Positions 32,740-40,702 of a stretch of 40,702 nt of DNA are shown here, one piece after another; the stretch's first letter is position 1, and each line of letters opens with the position of its first letter. Source of the stretch: Bacilli bacterium (lineage in GTDB: Bacteria; Bacillota_I; Bacilli_A; ML615J-28; CAG-698); the NCBI GenBank assembly GCA_017962745.1, contig JAGCUR010000011.1:1-40702 (forward strand), read 5' to 3'. Under the pieces are notes generated by a model. The model saw nothing but the letters and a program-made list of their open reading frames with translations. It searched no databases and was not told the origin of the DNA. A program made the position numbers and the translations under genes.

Positions 32740-33864
32740 ATGAAAGTTGTTCTTGAAAATTTAACAAAAATTTTCCCAAGTCGTACAAAAGGTGGAAAAG
32801 AAGTTATAGCTGTTAATGACTTCACATTCGAAATACCTGATGGAAAACTTATTGGTTTACTAGGACCTTCTGGTTGCGGTAAATCAACTACGCTTTACAT
32901 GATTTGTGGTTTACAAAAACCATCAAGCGGTAAAATTTTCTTTGGAGAAGATGATGTAACAGAACTTACTCCAGAGAATAGAGGAGTTGGACTTGTGTTC
33001 CAAAATTATGCACTATATCCTCATATGACAGTTAAACAAAACATCTTGTTCCCTCTTCAAAACCTAAAAGGCGCTGATAAGATGAGCAAAGATGCGATGC
33101 TTGAAAGAGCATATGAAGCAGCAAAATTAGTGCAAATTGATGAATTGATGGATAGAAAGCCATCAGAATTATCAGGCGGTCAACAACAACGTGTTGCTAT
33201 TGCTAGAGCACTTGTTAAGATGCCAAGAGTATTATTGCTTGATGAACCATTATCAAATCTTGATGCACGTCTAAGACTTCAAACTCGTGAAGAAATTAAA
33301 CGTATTCAACAAGAAACTGGTATCACAACAGTATTCGTAACACACGACCAAGAAGAAGCAATGTCAATTTCTGATATGATTGTAGTTATGAAGAGTGGTG
33401 TTGTTCAACAAATCGGAAAACCTCAAGATGTTTATGATTCTCCACTTAACTTATTCGTTGCTAAGTTCTTAGGAACTCCACCAATTAATGTATTTAATGG
33501 TAAAGTTGAAAATGAAAAATTACTTATTGGCGGAAATGCAGTACTTGATGTAAAAGGCGTTAGCGATCAAGAAGTATTTGTAGGTATCAGACCTGAAGCA
33601 TTTATTATTGATAAACAAGGACCACTTGAATGTAAACTATTAAACGTTGAAGTTATGGGTCGTGATGTATCAATCGTTTCAAGTCACGAAGATAGCGTTA
33701 ACCCAATCATTAGATCAATAGTTGATGCGGACAACTTAAAAGAAGTTGCACAAGAAAGTGTTCACTTCGCATTAAAACCTCACAAAGTATTTATTTTCAA
33801 TAAAGATACAGAAGAAAGAATCTATGTTGGGAATGAAAAAGAAAAAGTGGAGGCAGATAAATAA
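32740..33864 (+). CDS. ABC transporter ATPase of the CUT1 (MsmK/UgpC) type
   Basis: This subunit powers an importer. The 374-aa protein has Walker A GPSGCGKSTT (K48), the Q-loop VFQNYALYPHM, signature LSGGQQQRVAIARAL, Walker B LLLDEPLSNLDARLR and the switch THDQEEAM, then a C-terminal TOBE-type regulatory region with VGIRPEAF. This is the MalK/UgpC/MsmK class, usually serving sugars or glycerol phosphate. Just upstream is a two-codon ATG GTA TGA whose stop overlaps the true start. The ribosome binding site AAGGAAAGGA is at 32721-32730. The downstream genes supply the rest of the transporter. Confidence 0.95.
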   Translation: MKVVLENLTKIFPSRTKGGKEVIAVNDFTFEIPDGKLIGLLGPSGCGKSTTLYMICGLQKPSSGKIFFGEDDVTELTPENRGVGLVFQNYALYPHMTVKQNILFPLQNLKGADKMSKDAMLERAYEAAKLVQIDELMDRKPSELSGGQQQRVAIARALVKMPRVLLLDEPLSNLDARLRLQTREEIKRIQQETGITTVFVTHDQEEAMSISDMIVVMKSGVVQQIGKPQDVYDSPLNLFVAKFLGTPPINVFNGKVENEKLLIGGNAVLDVKGVSDQEVFVGIRPEAFIIDKQGPLECKLLNVEVMGRDVSIVSSHEDSVNPIIRSIVDADNLKEVAQESVHFALKPHKVFIFNKDTEERIYVGNEKEKVEADK

Positions 33865-34808
33865 TGGTTGATAGCAAACAACAATGGAAGGCTTGGTTAT
33901 ACTTAGCTCCTGCAATTGTTCTTTTGCTAATCTTTACAGTATGGCCTATTATCAATACTGTTAGAATTTCCTTTTTAGAAGGATACAATGCAATGTCTGC
34001 TGTAAATGGCGCACATTTCAAGTTTGGCTTTGGAAACTTCAAAAAGGTTGTAGAATATAGAGGTTTTGCCACATGTTTAAAGAACACAATGCTTCTTTGC
34101 GTGTTAACAGTTCCAATCTCTACATTCTTAGCATTATTAATTGCGGTATGCTTAAATTCAATTAAGCCTTTGAATAGATTACTTCAAACTATTTATTTCT
34201 TACCATATGTAACTAACTCAATTGCTATTGGTATGGTATTTGCTGCAATGTTTAAAATCGTTGGTTTTAGCGTTGAAGGCATTGAACAATCGACATCGTT
34301 AGGTATTGTAAATAACATCTTGGCTGTGTTTGGCGCTGGCCCAGTTAACTGGATGAACCAAGGTTCATCATATGGCGCTAACATTGCTGTTATGACAATA
34401 TATATTGTATGGAACGCTTTACCATTCAAGATCTTAATTCTTCTTGGTGGATTACAAAGCGTTAACAAACAATATTATGATGCAGCTAAAGTTGATGGAA
34501 CAAGTAAAGTTAGAGTGTTCTTTAGAATTACCGTTCCACTACTTTCTCCAATGATTGCATATGTTGTTATTACAGGCTTTATCGGTGGATTTAAAGAATA
34601 TACAAGTATCATTGGTTTGTTTGGGGAAAATATGGGCCCAGTTGGATCTGGAGCTGACAAACCACTAAACACAATGGTCGGATTCATTTACGATTCAATT
34701 GAATTACATCAAGGCCGTGCAGGTGCTGCAGCCTTAATCTTATTTGGAATTATCTTAGTAGTTACACTTCTTAACTTATATGTAAGTAAGAAGAGAGTAC
34801 ACTACTAG
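33864..34808 (+). CDS. ABC transporter permease (MalF/UgpA type)
   Basis: The 314-aa protein has six predicted membrane segments and the inner-membrane coupling motif KQYYDAAKVDGTSKVRVFFRITVPLLSP, the EAA loop of CUT1 permeases. With the next permease it forms the channel. The start shares a base with the ATPase stop (TAATG); GGAGG lies in the end of the ATPase gene. It is a full-length family member. Confidence 0.94.
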   Translation: MVDSKQQWKAWLYLAPAIVLLLIFTVWPIINTVRISFLEGYNAMSAVNGAHFKFGFGNFKKVVEYRGFATCLKNTMLLCVLTVPISTFLALLIAVCLNSIKPLNRLLQTIYFLPYVTNSIAIGMVFAAMFKIVGFSVEGIEQSTSLGIVNNILAVFGAGPVNWMNQGSSYGANIAVMTIYIVWNALPFKILILLGGLQSVNKQYYDAAKVDGTSKVRVFFRITVPLLSPMIAYVVITGFIGGFKEYTSIIGLFGENMGPVGSGADKPLNTMVGFIYDSIELHQGRAGAAALILFGIILVVTLLNLYVSKKRVHY

Positions 34809-34821
34809 AAAGGAGAAGATT

Positions 34822-35718
34822 ATGGCAAACGAAACTATGATGGAAAAAGATATGCAAAAAGTAACTGCTAAGCAACGAGTAATTCGTATCATTAGTTTAG
34901 TATTAGTTTATGCATTCTTAATTTTAATGGCCTTAATTGTATTATTCCCATTCTATTGGATGTTAAATTCATCTTTGAAATCTTTAGAAGAATATAGATG
35001 GAGTATTCCTTCTTTATTCCCACATAAATTAAGATTTGTTAACTATGTAACTGCATTTAAAGCAGAAAGTTTATCAGTATCACTTGGACAATTATTTGTT
35101 AATACTGCATATGTTGGTATTGTATCAACAATTTTATCATTAGTTGTTACAGTATTATCAGCATTTGCATTTGCAAGATTAGAATTCAAAGGCAAAAACA
35201 TTTTATTTGCCGGCTTACTTGCAACAATGATGATTCCTGGTGAATTATTCACAATCACAAACTATACAACAGTTTATCGCTTTGGATGGACAAATACATT
35301 TATCGTATTGATTGTTCCATTCTTAGTAAGTGTATTTTATATTTATTTACTTAGACAAAACTTCTTACAAATACCAAATGAATTATATCTTGCTGCCAAG
35401 GTTGATGGCACAAGCGATATTAAGTATTTGTGGAAGGTAATGATTCCATTGTCACTTCCAACTTTAATTTCAATTACAATTTTAAAGATGATGGGTGCAT
35501 GGAACTCATATATTTGGCCAAGACTTGTTGCTAATGATGGAGCACATAGTTTAATTACAAATGGCTTAAGAAATGCGTTTACAGATACAGCTGGAGATAT
35601 CGATTATCCAGTTCAAATGGCCGCTGTAGCATTGGTTTCACTACCACTATTCTTAGTATTTATTTTCTTAAGAAAATATATTATGAAGGGTGTTAGTAGA
35701 AGCGGTATTAAGGGCTAA
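34822..35718 (+). CDS. ABC transporter permease (MalG/UgpE type)
   Basis: The 298-aa protein is the second permease. It has the EAA loop NELYLAAKVDGTSDIKYLWKVMIPLSLP and six membrane segments, including FPFYWMLNSSLKSLEEY after the first, typical of the MalG side. AAAGGAGA precedes the ATG, 13 nt after the first permease. Confidence 0.94.
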   Translation: MANETMMEKDMQKVTAKQRVIRIISLVLVYAFLILMALIVLFPFYWMLNSSLKSLEEYRWSIPSLFPHKLRFVNYVTAFKAESLSVSLGQLFVNTAYVGIVSTILSLVVTVLSAFAFARLEFKGKNILFAGLLATMMIPGELFTITNYTTVYRFGWTNTFIVLIVPFLVSVFYIYLLRQNFLQIPNELYLAAKVDGTSDIKYLWKVMIPLSLPTLISITILKMMGAWNSYIWPRLVANDGAHSLITNGLRNAFTDTAGDIDYPVQMAAVALVSLPLFLVFIFLRKYIMKGVSRSGIKG

Positions 35719-35757
35719 AAAAAATTAATTAATTATTTTTCATATAGGAGGAAAAAG

Positions 35758-37209
35758 ATGAAAAAAATTAAAAGACTCGTTTTCATCGTAGTGTTCGCTT
35801 TATTAGCATTTGGTCTAATTGGCTGTGCAGGCACTAATGGTGGAAATTCAGCAAACTTCACTGTTCCAGAAGGTGGATACGATGGAAGCGAAGTAACTAT
35901 TAAATTCTATCACACAATGAGTGCACAAAACCTTCAACCAGTTTTAGAAACTTACATTAAAGAATTTAATAAAATTTATCCAAACATTCATGTAAATCAT
36001 GAAGCAGTTGGTGGATACGATGACGTAAGAGATCAAGTATCTAAAGAAATCACAGTTGGTGGTCAACCAAACATTGCTTATTGTTATCCTGACCACGTAG
36101 CACTATATAACTTAGCTGGTGCTGTAGTTCAATTAGACAGTTTAATTGATTCTACTGAATCAGATGGTGCTAATGGACAATTAGGTTTAACAGCAGAACA
36201 AAAAGCTGACTTCATTCAAGGTTACTACAATGAAGGTTTACAATTCGGTGATGGACACATGTATACAATGCCATTCAGTAAATCAACTGAAGTATTGTAC
36301 TACAACAAAACATTCTTCGAAGCTAACAACATTAAAGTTCCAACTCATTGGTTCGCAGCAAGTGAAGATGATGATACATCATTAGAATATGTAATGAAGA
36401 AGATCAAGACTCTTGATCCTACAAGCTTCCCTCTAGGATATGACTCAGAAGCTAACTGGTTTATCACTATGTGTGAACAATTAGGTTCTCCTTACACATC
36501 TGCTACAGGCGAACATTTCTTATTTAACAATGACACAAATAAAGGCTTTGTTAAGACATTTAGAGAATGGCATCAAGCTGGTTTAGTAACAACTCAATCA
36601 ATTTATGGTTCTTACACATCTGGATTGTTTGTTGAAACAGGCGTTAACGATGATGGAACTCCTAAACAAAGATCTTATATGTCAATTGGTTCTTCAGCTG
36701 GTGCAACACATCAACGTCCAAAAGCAGTTGATGATGTTTATCCATTCGAAGTTGGCATTGCTCCAATCCCTCAAATGGATGCAAGCAAACCAAAAGTTAT
36801 TTCACAAGGACCAAGCGTTTGTATTTTCGGTAAATCAAATTCTCAAGAAGTAATCGCTTCATGGTTATTTGTTAAGTTCTTAACTACAAGCGTTGAATTC
36901 CAAGCAGAATTCTCTATGGTTTCTGGATATGTTCCAGTAATTAAATCTGTTAATAGCAACGAAGTATATGCTGCTTTCTTAGCAAAAGCTGATGGTGGTG
37001 CAAATATTGCTTCATTATCTGCAAAAGTATGCTTAGAACAAGAAGCTGCATATTATACTTCACCAGCATTTAACGGTTCTTCAGAAGCTCGTAGTCAAGT
37101 TGGTGCATTACTTCAAAAAGTAATGGTTTCTAAAGAAGCTGATGTTGATGCAATGATTAACAAAGCATTTGCTGACGCAGTTGAAGAATGTAAATATAAG
37201 GCAGAATAA
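35758..37209 (+). CDS. ABC transporter solute-binding lipoprotein (CUT1 family)
   Basis: A lipoprotein signal peptide with lipobox LIGC (Cys 23) precedes a type I solute-binding fold: VTIKFYHTMSAQNLQPVLETYIKEFNKIYPNIHVNHE, GQPNIAYCYPDHVALYN, MPFSKSTEVLYYNKTFFEANN and the hinge-region FGKSNSQEVIASWLFVKFLT. The 483-aa length and the sequence resemble UgpB/MalE-type proteins, which would capture a sugar or a phosphorylated small molecule outside the cell. The ligand cannot be read from the sequence. AGGAGG precedes the ATG. A nuclease lipoprotein follows after 5 nt, which raises the possibility of a nucleic-acid-derived ligand. Confidence 0.92.
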   Translation: MKKIKRLVFIVVFALLAFGLIGCAGTNGGNSANFTVPEGGYDGSEVTIKFYHTMSAQNLQPVLETYIKEFNKIYPNIHVNHEAVGGYDDVRDQVSKEITVGGQPNIAYCYPDHVALYNLAGAVVQLDSLIDSTESDGANGQLGLTAEQKADFIQGYYNEGLQFGDGHMYTMPFSKSTEVLYYNKTFFEANNIKVPTHWFAASEDDDTSLEYVMKKIKTLDPTSFPLGYDSEANWFITMCEQLGSPYTSATGEHFLFNNDTNKGFVKTFREWHQAGLVTTQSIYGSYTSGLFVETGVNDDGTPKQRSYMSIGSSAGATHQRPKAVDDVYPFEVGIAPIPQMDASKPKVISQGPSVCIFGKSNSQEVIASWLFVKFLTTSVEFQAEFSMVSGYVPVIKSVNSNEVYAAFLAKADGGANIASLSAKVCLEQEAAYYTSPAFNGSSEARSQVGALLQKVMVSKEADVDAMINKAFADAVEECKYKAE

Positions 37210-37214
37210 AACTG

Positions 37215-38585
37215 ATGACGAAAAGATTCCTTAAAATCTTTTCTATAGTATTATTATTCGCTTGTGTTATTAGTCTTTGCGCTTGCGATGTTAAAATTAA
37301 TCCTAGTGGAGATGATCCTCAGGAAGAAAAATTTGTAGAGCAAGATTACGTCAGTCAACTAAAGCTTAATATGAACTCTAACACCAAAAAAGCTACAGTT
37401 ACTGTTAAGAATTATGTTGATGGTGATACAACTCATTTTAATGTTCCTGATGGAATTGCAGATGATAATGTATTAAAAGCTAGATATTTAGCAATTAATA
37501 CACCTGAATCTACTGGACAAATAGAACCATGGGGAAAGGCAGCATCTAATTTTACAAAATCAAAACTGAAGAGTGCTCAGTCAATCATCATTGAATCAGA
37601 TGATGACAAATGGAACTTAGACTCTACAGGCGGAAGATATTTAGTATGGGTATGGTATCGTACAAGCGAAGATAGTGAGTATAGAAATTTAAATATCGAA
37701 ATTCTTCAAAATGGCTTAGCGCTTGCATCTAATACTGCAAGATCAAGATATGGTGATATCGGTGTTAAAGCATTAGATCAAGCTAAAAAGTTAAAGCTTA
37801 AGGTTTATTCTGACGAGCAAGATCCTGATTTTTATTATGGTGATGCCCAAGTATTAACTCTTAAGGAAATCAGAACTAACATTCAAAAATACGAAGCAAC
37901 AACTGTTGCCTTTGATGCAGTTGTAACTAAAAATTATAATGATGCAATATACGTTGAGAATTACGACGAAGAAACTCAACTATATTATGGCATGTATATT
38001 TATTTAGGCTATAGCTTATCTGGGCAAGGGTTAGAAATTGTAAGCGTTGGAAATTTAGTTCGATTTGTTGGTAGTTTACAATATTATGAGACAGGTGGCA
38101 CATACCAAGTTGCTAACTTGAAATATCAAGCAATGCGACCAAATGATCCAACTAATATTAAATTAATTGAATCGGGCCATACTGGTGCATTTGTTGAAAC
38201 TAATCCGGATACATTTGTAAATGGCAAAGTTACAGTTGAAATGATTGAAATATTAGAAGATGAAACAGAGCAAAAGACAGATAAAGAATTTGATTATGCA
38301 TATCTTACTCTTGACACTTCAATTCAAATGAAGAATTTAGAAGTAAAATCTGTTTACACTACTACTAATGAATCATCATCTTCAAAAGGAGCTATGACAC
38401 TTACTTGTGTAGCTAATGGCATTACTGTAAAAGTAAGAACCGTCGTATTATACGATGAGGACAACAAAATCGTAACAGCCGATACTTACCAAGGTAAGAC
38501 AATTGATGTTAAAGGATTTGTTGATTATTTTGATGGAGAATATCAAATCAAGGTCTTCTCAACAAAAGACATTACTATTCATTAA
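37215..38585 (+). CDS. Staphylococcal-nuclease-like surface lipoprotein with OB-like domain
   Basis: A lipoprotein signal (lipobox LCAC, Cys 24) is followed by an SNase domain at residues 60-200. V-D69-G-D71-T, R90-YLAINTP-E98 and G-R141-YLVWVW correspond to D19-D21, R35/E43 and R87 of staphylococcal nuclease. The calcium ligand equivalent to D40 is N95. Residues about 215-310 look like an OB-fold (TTVAFDAVVTKNYNDAIYVENY), followed by an unassigned C-terminal region. The architecture recalls the Bacillus YhcR nuclease. The protein would degrade nucleic acid at the cell surface. It directly follows the solute-binding protein gene and has only a weak ribosome binding site, so it may be translationally coupled. 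Confidence 0.88.
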   Translation: MTKRFLKIFSIVLLFACVISLCACDVKINPSGDDPQEEKFVEQDYVSQLKLNMNSNTKKATVTVKNYVDGDTTHFNVPDGIADDNVLKARYLAINTPESTGQIEPWGKAASNFTKSKLKSAQSIIIESDDDKWNLDSTGGRYLVWVWYRTSEDSEYRNLNIEILQNGLALASNTARSRYGDIGVKALDQAKKLKLKVYSDEQDPDFYYGDAQVLTLKEIRTNIQKYEATTVAFDAVVTKNYNDAIYVENYDEETQLYYGMYIYLGYSLSGQGLEIVSVGNLVRFVGSLQYYETGGTYQVANLKYQAMRPNDPTNIKLIESGHTGAFVETNPDTFVNGKVTVEMIEILEDETEQKTDKEFDYAYLTLDTSIQMKNLEVKSVYTTTNESSSSKGAMTLTCVANGITVKVRTVVLYDEDNKIVTADTYQGKTIDVKGFVDYFDGEYQIKVFSTKDITIH

Positions 38586-38606
38586 AGGAGAAATTGTTAA
38601 TTTAAA

Positions 38607-40702
38607 ATGAAAACATTTAAAAGAATTATCTTACTTGTTTTAGCTGCACTTTTAGTTTTCAGTGCTGCTGGTTGTAAGACAAAGAAACAAAAAGAAGCAG
38701 AAGAATTAGAAAGACAAAAAGCTGCTGCTATTGAAAATGCAAAGAACTTCGTTAAAAACTTATACATCAACGATGCAAAATCAACTGGTGCAGATTACGA
38801 AGTAATTAGCCAAATTGCTGTTAGTGGCACAACTTATGAAATTGAATGGACAGTTGAAATCGTTAGCGGTGAAGCTGAAGATGTTAAAGTAACTAAATCT
38901 GAAGGCAAAACGATAATTGATGTAAATGAAAATGCAACTGTTGCAACTGAATATAAATTAGTTGCTACAATTAAAGGCACAGATGTATCTGTATCATTTA
39001 ATCATACTGTTCCTGCGTTCAAGTATACAAGCTATGAAGAATGGCTAGATGCTTGTAAAAAAGGTTCACAAGATGCATTAGTAATTAAAGGTTATGTTAT
39101 TTGCGTAGTTGCTGAAGGATCAAGCTCTGCTGGATCAATCTATTTCCAAGATGCTGATGGCCATGGATATTATGCTTATAATCCTACTACTAAGCCAGCA
39201 TTAGAATATGGTGATGAAATACTAGTTAAAGGTACTGGTACAGTTTATGGTGGCCAATATGAATTTAATAAAGGTTGCACAGTTGAAAAGACTGGTGAAA
39301 AAGCAACTACATTAAAGATCAATGATGGTACTGCTGATTGGGCTGCAGCCAAGAGCCAAACTGATGAATCATTAATTCCTTACCAAAATGCATTAGTTAA
39401 ATTAACTGGTTGTACAATGGCAGAAGTTGATGGTGCATATTATTATTTCACTGTTGGCAATGGCACTGCTAAATTTAATTTATATGATACATATTACTTC
39501 TTATCAGAAGCACAAAGAAAAGCTATTACTGATCAATGGGCTGCAGGAAAAACATTTGATATCGTTGGTTTAGTATCTTGCTATTCTAAAGCATATCAAG
39601 TTTATCCAATCTCTGAAGATTGCTTATCTAATGTATCATTCCCACAACTTAACGATGCAGAAGCAGTTGCAGTTATTAAAGATAGCTTAGTATTAACACA
39701 AGTTAAGTTTGAAAAAGATACTGAACTTGTAGTAGATGTTAAAGGATACAACGATCAAGTATCTATCTCTTGGGCTTCAAATAGCGAACAAGTTGTATTC
39801 AACGCTGAAACTGGTAAACTTGTTATCACTTTAGGCGAAGCAGATGTAGAAGTAACAGTTACTGCTACTTTAACTGCTGGTGAAGCAACTGATACAAAAG
39901 AATTTAAACTTACATTATTAAGCGCTTCATCTGATATTTATGTACCAAAAGCTGTAGAAGAAGCTAAAGCAGGCACATATAAATTTGCTTTATATCAAGC
40001 TACTTTAGGCAAATATTTATATGCAGATGGTACTTGCAATGATTACCTAGGCACAACTGAAAAAGCAGATAAAGCTGCTGATTTCGTTGTTGCTTTAGTT
40101 GAAGGCAAGGATGATGAATATACAATTAAAGTTGGCGATAAGTTCGTAGAAGTATTTGAAAATGATTCACAAAAAGTACGTATTCATTTAGTTGATACTG
40201 CAACAGGTGCATGGAAATATGATGCTACATTAAAATTATTCACATACGCACTAACTGGATGTGCAAAAGAAACTAATAATACTACTTATTATTTAGGTAC
40301 TTATAGCAACTATACAACAATGAGTGCTTCAGGAACATCATATATTAGTGGTGATAAGATGAGCACAATTGGTGTTAGCCAATTCCCTGCATACATGTCA
40401 ACACTTGCACCTGCTGTATATGGCTTTGATTCATTAGAAGAAGCTAAAGCAGGCACATATAAGTTTGCTTTATATCAAGCTACTTTAGGCAAGTATTTAT
40501 ATGCAGATGGTACTTGCAATGATTACCTAGGCACAACTGAAAAAGCAGATAAAGCTGCTGATTTCGTTGTTGCTTTAGTTGAAGGCAAGACTGATGAATA
40601 TACAATTAAAGTTGGCGATAAGTTCGTAGAAGTATTTGAAAATGATTCACAAAAAGTACGTATTCATTTAGTTGATACTGCAACAGGTGCATGGAAATAT
40701 GA
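38607..40702 (+). CDS. Large lipoprotein with OB-like, Ig-like and tandem-repeat regions (partial)
   Basis: The frame opens with a signal peptide and lipobox AAGC (Cys 23) and continues for 698 codons to the window edge without a stop. A charged helix (KQKEAEELERQKAAAIENAK) is followed by an Ig-like region, an OB-like region (IKGYVICVVAEG to VKGTGTVYGGQYEFNKG), a second OB- or Ig-like part, and an Ig-like strand set near TVTATLTAGE. Then comes a repeat unit of 160 residues (TYKFALYQATLGKYLYADG...) that is copied again before the window ends. I recognise no family for the repeat. The only ribosome binding site (AAAGGAG, 38584-38590) is 16 nt from the ATG, oddly far, but an upstream in-frame stop excludes an earlier start. 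It is likely part of the importer-nuclease operon. Confidence 0.82.
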   Translation, partial: MKTFKRIILLVLAALLVFSAAGCKTKKQKEAEELERQKAAAIENAKNFVKNLYINDAKSTGADYEVISQIAVSGTTYEIEWTVEIVSGEAEDVKVTKSEGKTIIDVNENATVATEYKLVATIKGTDVSVSFNHTVPAFKYTSYEEWLDACKKGSQDALVIKGYVICVVAEGSSSAGSIYFQDADGHGYYAYNPTTKPALEYGDEILVKGTGTVYGGQYEFNKGCTVEKTGEKATTLKINDGTADWAAAKSQTDESLIPYQNALVKLTGCTMAEVDGAYYYFTVGNGTAKFNLYDTYYFLSEAQRKAITDQWAAGKTFDIVGLVSCYSKAYQVYPISEDCLSNVSFPQLNDAEAVAVIKDSLVLTQVKFEKDTELVVDVKGYNDQVSISWASNSEQVVFNAETGKLVITLGEADVEVTVTATLTAGEATDTKEFKLTLLSASSDIYVPKAVEEAKAGTYKFALYQATLGKYLYADGTCNDYLGTTEKADKAADFVVALVEGKDDEYTIKVGDKFVEVFENDSQKVRIHLVDTATGAWKYDATLKLFTYALTGCAKETNNTTYYLGTYSNYTTMSASGTSYISGDKMSTIGVSQFPAYMSTLAPAVYGFDSLEEAKAGTYKFALYQATLGKYLYADGTCNDYLGTTEKADKAADFVVALVEGKTDEYTIKVGDKFVEVFENDSQKVRIHLVDTATGAWKY
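39955..40434 (+). repeat. Tandem repeat unit 1 (480 bp, 160 codons) in the lipoprotein gene
   Basis: The first 268 bp of this unit recur 480 bp later with only four mismatches. The period is an exact multiple of three, so the reading frame is kept. The unit starts at TAGAAGAAGC. Confidence 0.92.
40435..40702 (+). repeat. Tandem repeat unit 2, cut by the window edge
   Basis: 264 of 268 bases match unit 1. Two differences are synonymous AAA/AAG changes and the other two fall in a single codon (Asp to Thr). The rest of the unit and any further copies are outside the window. Confidence 0.92.

Noticed and set aside
1-40702. Search for tRNA or rRNA genes, CRISPR arrays, transposases and attachment sites
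   Set aside because: Nothing with cloverleaf potential, spaced direct repeats or transposase motifs was seen. Intergenic gaps are all shorter than 200 bp and are explained by promoters and terminators.

Overview
This window comes from a low-GC Gram-positive bacterium of the Bacilli/Tenericutes kind. The evidence is AT-rich DNA, gene orders shared with Bacillus subtilis, strong AGGAGG-type ribosome binding sites, lipoprotein signal peptides and TTGACA/TATAAT promoters, often with an extended TGnTATAAT -10. UGA is a genuine stop codon (ends of iscS and of ylxQ) and tryptophan is UGG, so this is not a Mycoplasma/Spiroplasma code-4 genome. An uncultured gut Bacilli, an Acholeplasma-like or an Erysipelotrichia-like organism would fit; no finer placement is possible from this sequence. 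No tRNA, rRNA, CRISPR array or transposase was seen.

Layout, left to right. 1-8 kb is an accessory-looking stretch: the tail of a probable serine hydrolase, a lipoprotein gene split by a frameshift at an A7 run, a SpoU-type RNA methyltransferase, two GNAT acetyltransferases, an M32 carboxypeptidase, a small membrane protein and a membrane-anchored metallophosphoesterase. 8-17 kb is a long housekeeping run: a gdpP gene fused in frame to a complete ribosomal protein L9, then dnaB, prfA, prmC, an unknown single-pass membrane protein, tsaC, rpiB, upp and a DUF1146-like gene. It ends at a bidirectional terminator shared with a convergent TSCPD-domain gene. 17-21.5 kb carries iscS-thiI (tRNA thiolation), an unknown membrane protein, a second SpoU methyltransferase and ung.

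21.5-29 kb is the rimP-nusA-ylxR-ylxQ-infB-rbfA transcription/translation operon, behind a consensus promoter and a leader hairpin, followed by uvrC and a DEDDh exonuclease. On the minus strand, def and rnj (RNase J) form an operon that converges on the exonuclease gene at a bidirectional terminator. 31.4-40.7 kb is one probable operon: two small membrane proteins (the second RDD-type), a complete CUT1-type ABC importer (ATPase, two permeases, solute-binding lipoprotein), a staphylococcal-nuclease-like lipoprotein with an OB-like domain, and a large lipoprotein with 480-bp tandem repeats that runs off the window.

The most notable points are the GdpP-L9 fusion with a preserved internal Shine-Dalgarno and start codon for L9, the ABC importer plus surface nuclease locus (a candidate nucleic-acid scavenging system resembling a mycoplasma arrangement), the near-identical tandem repeats in the adjacent lipoprotein, and the frameshifted lipoprotein gene.
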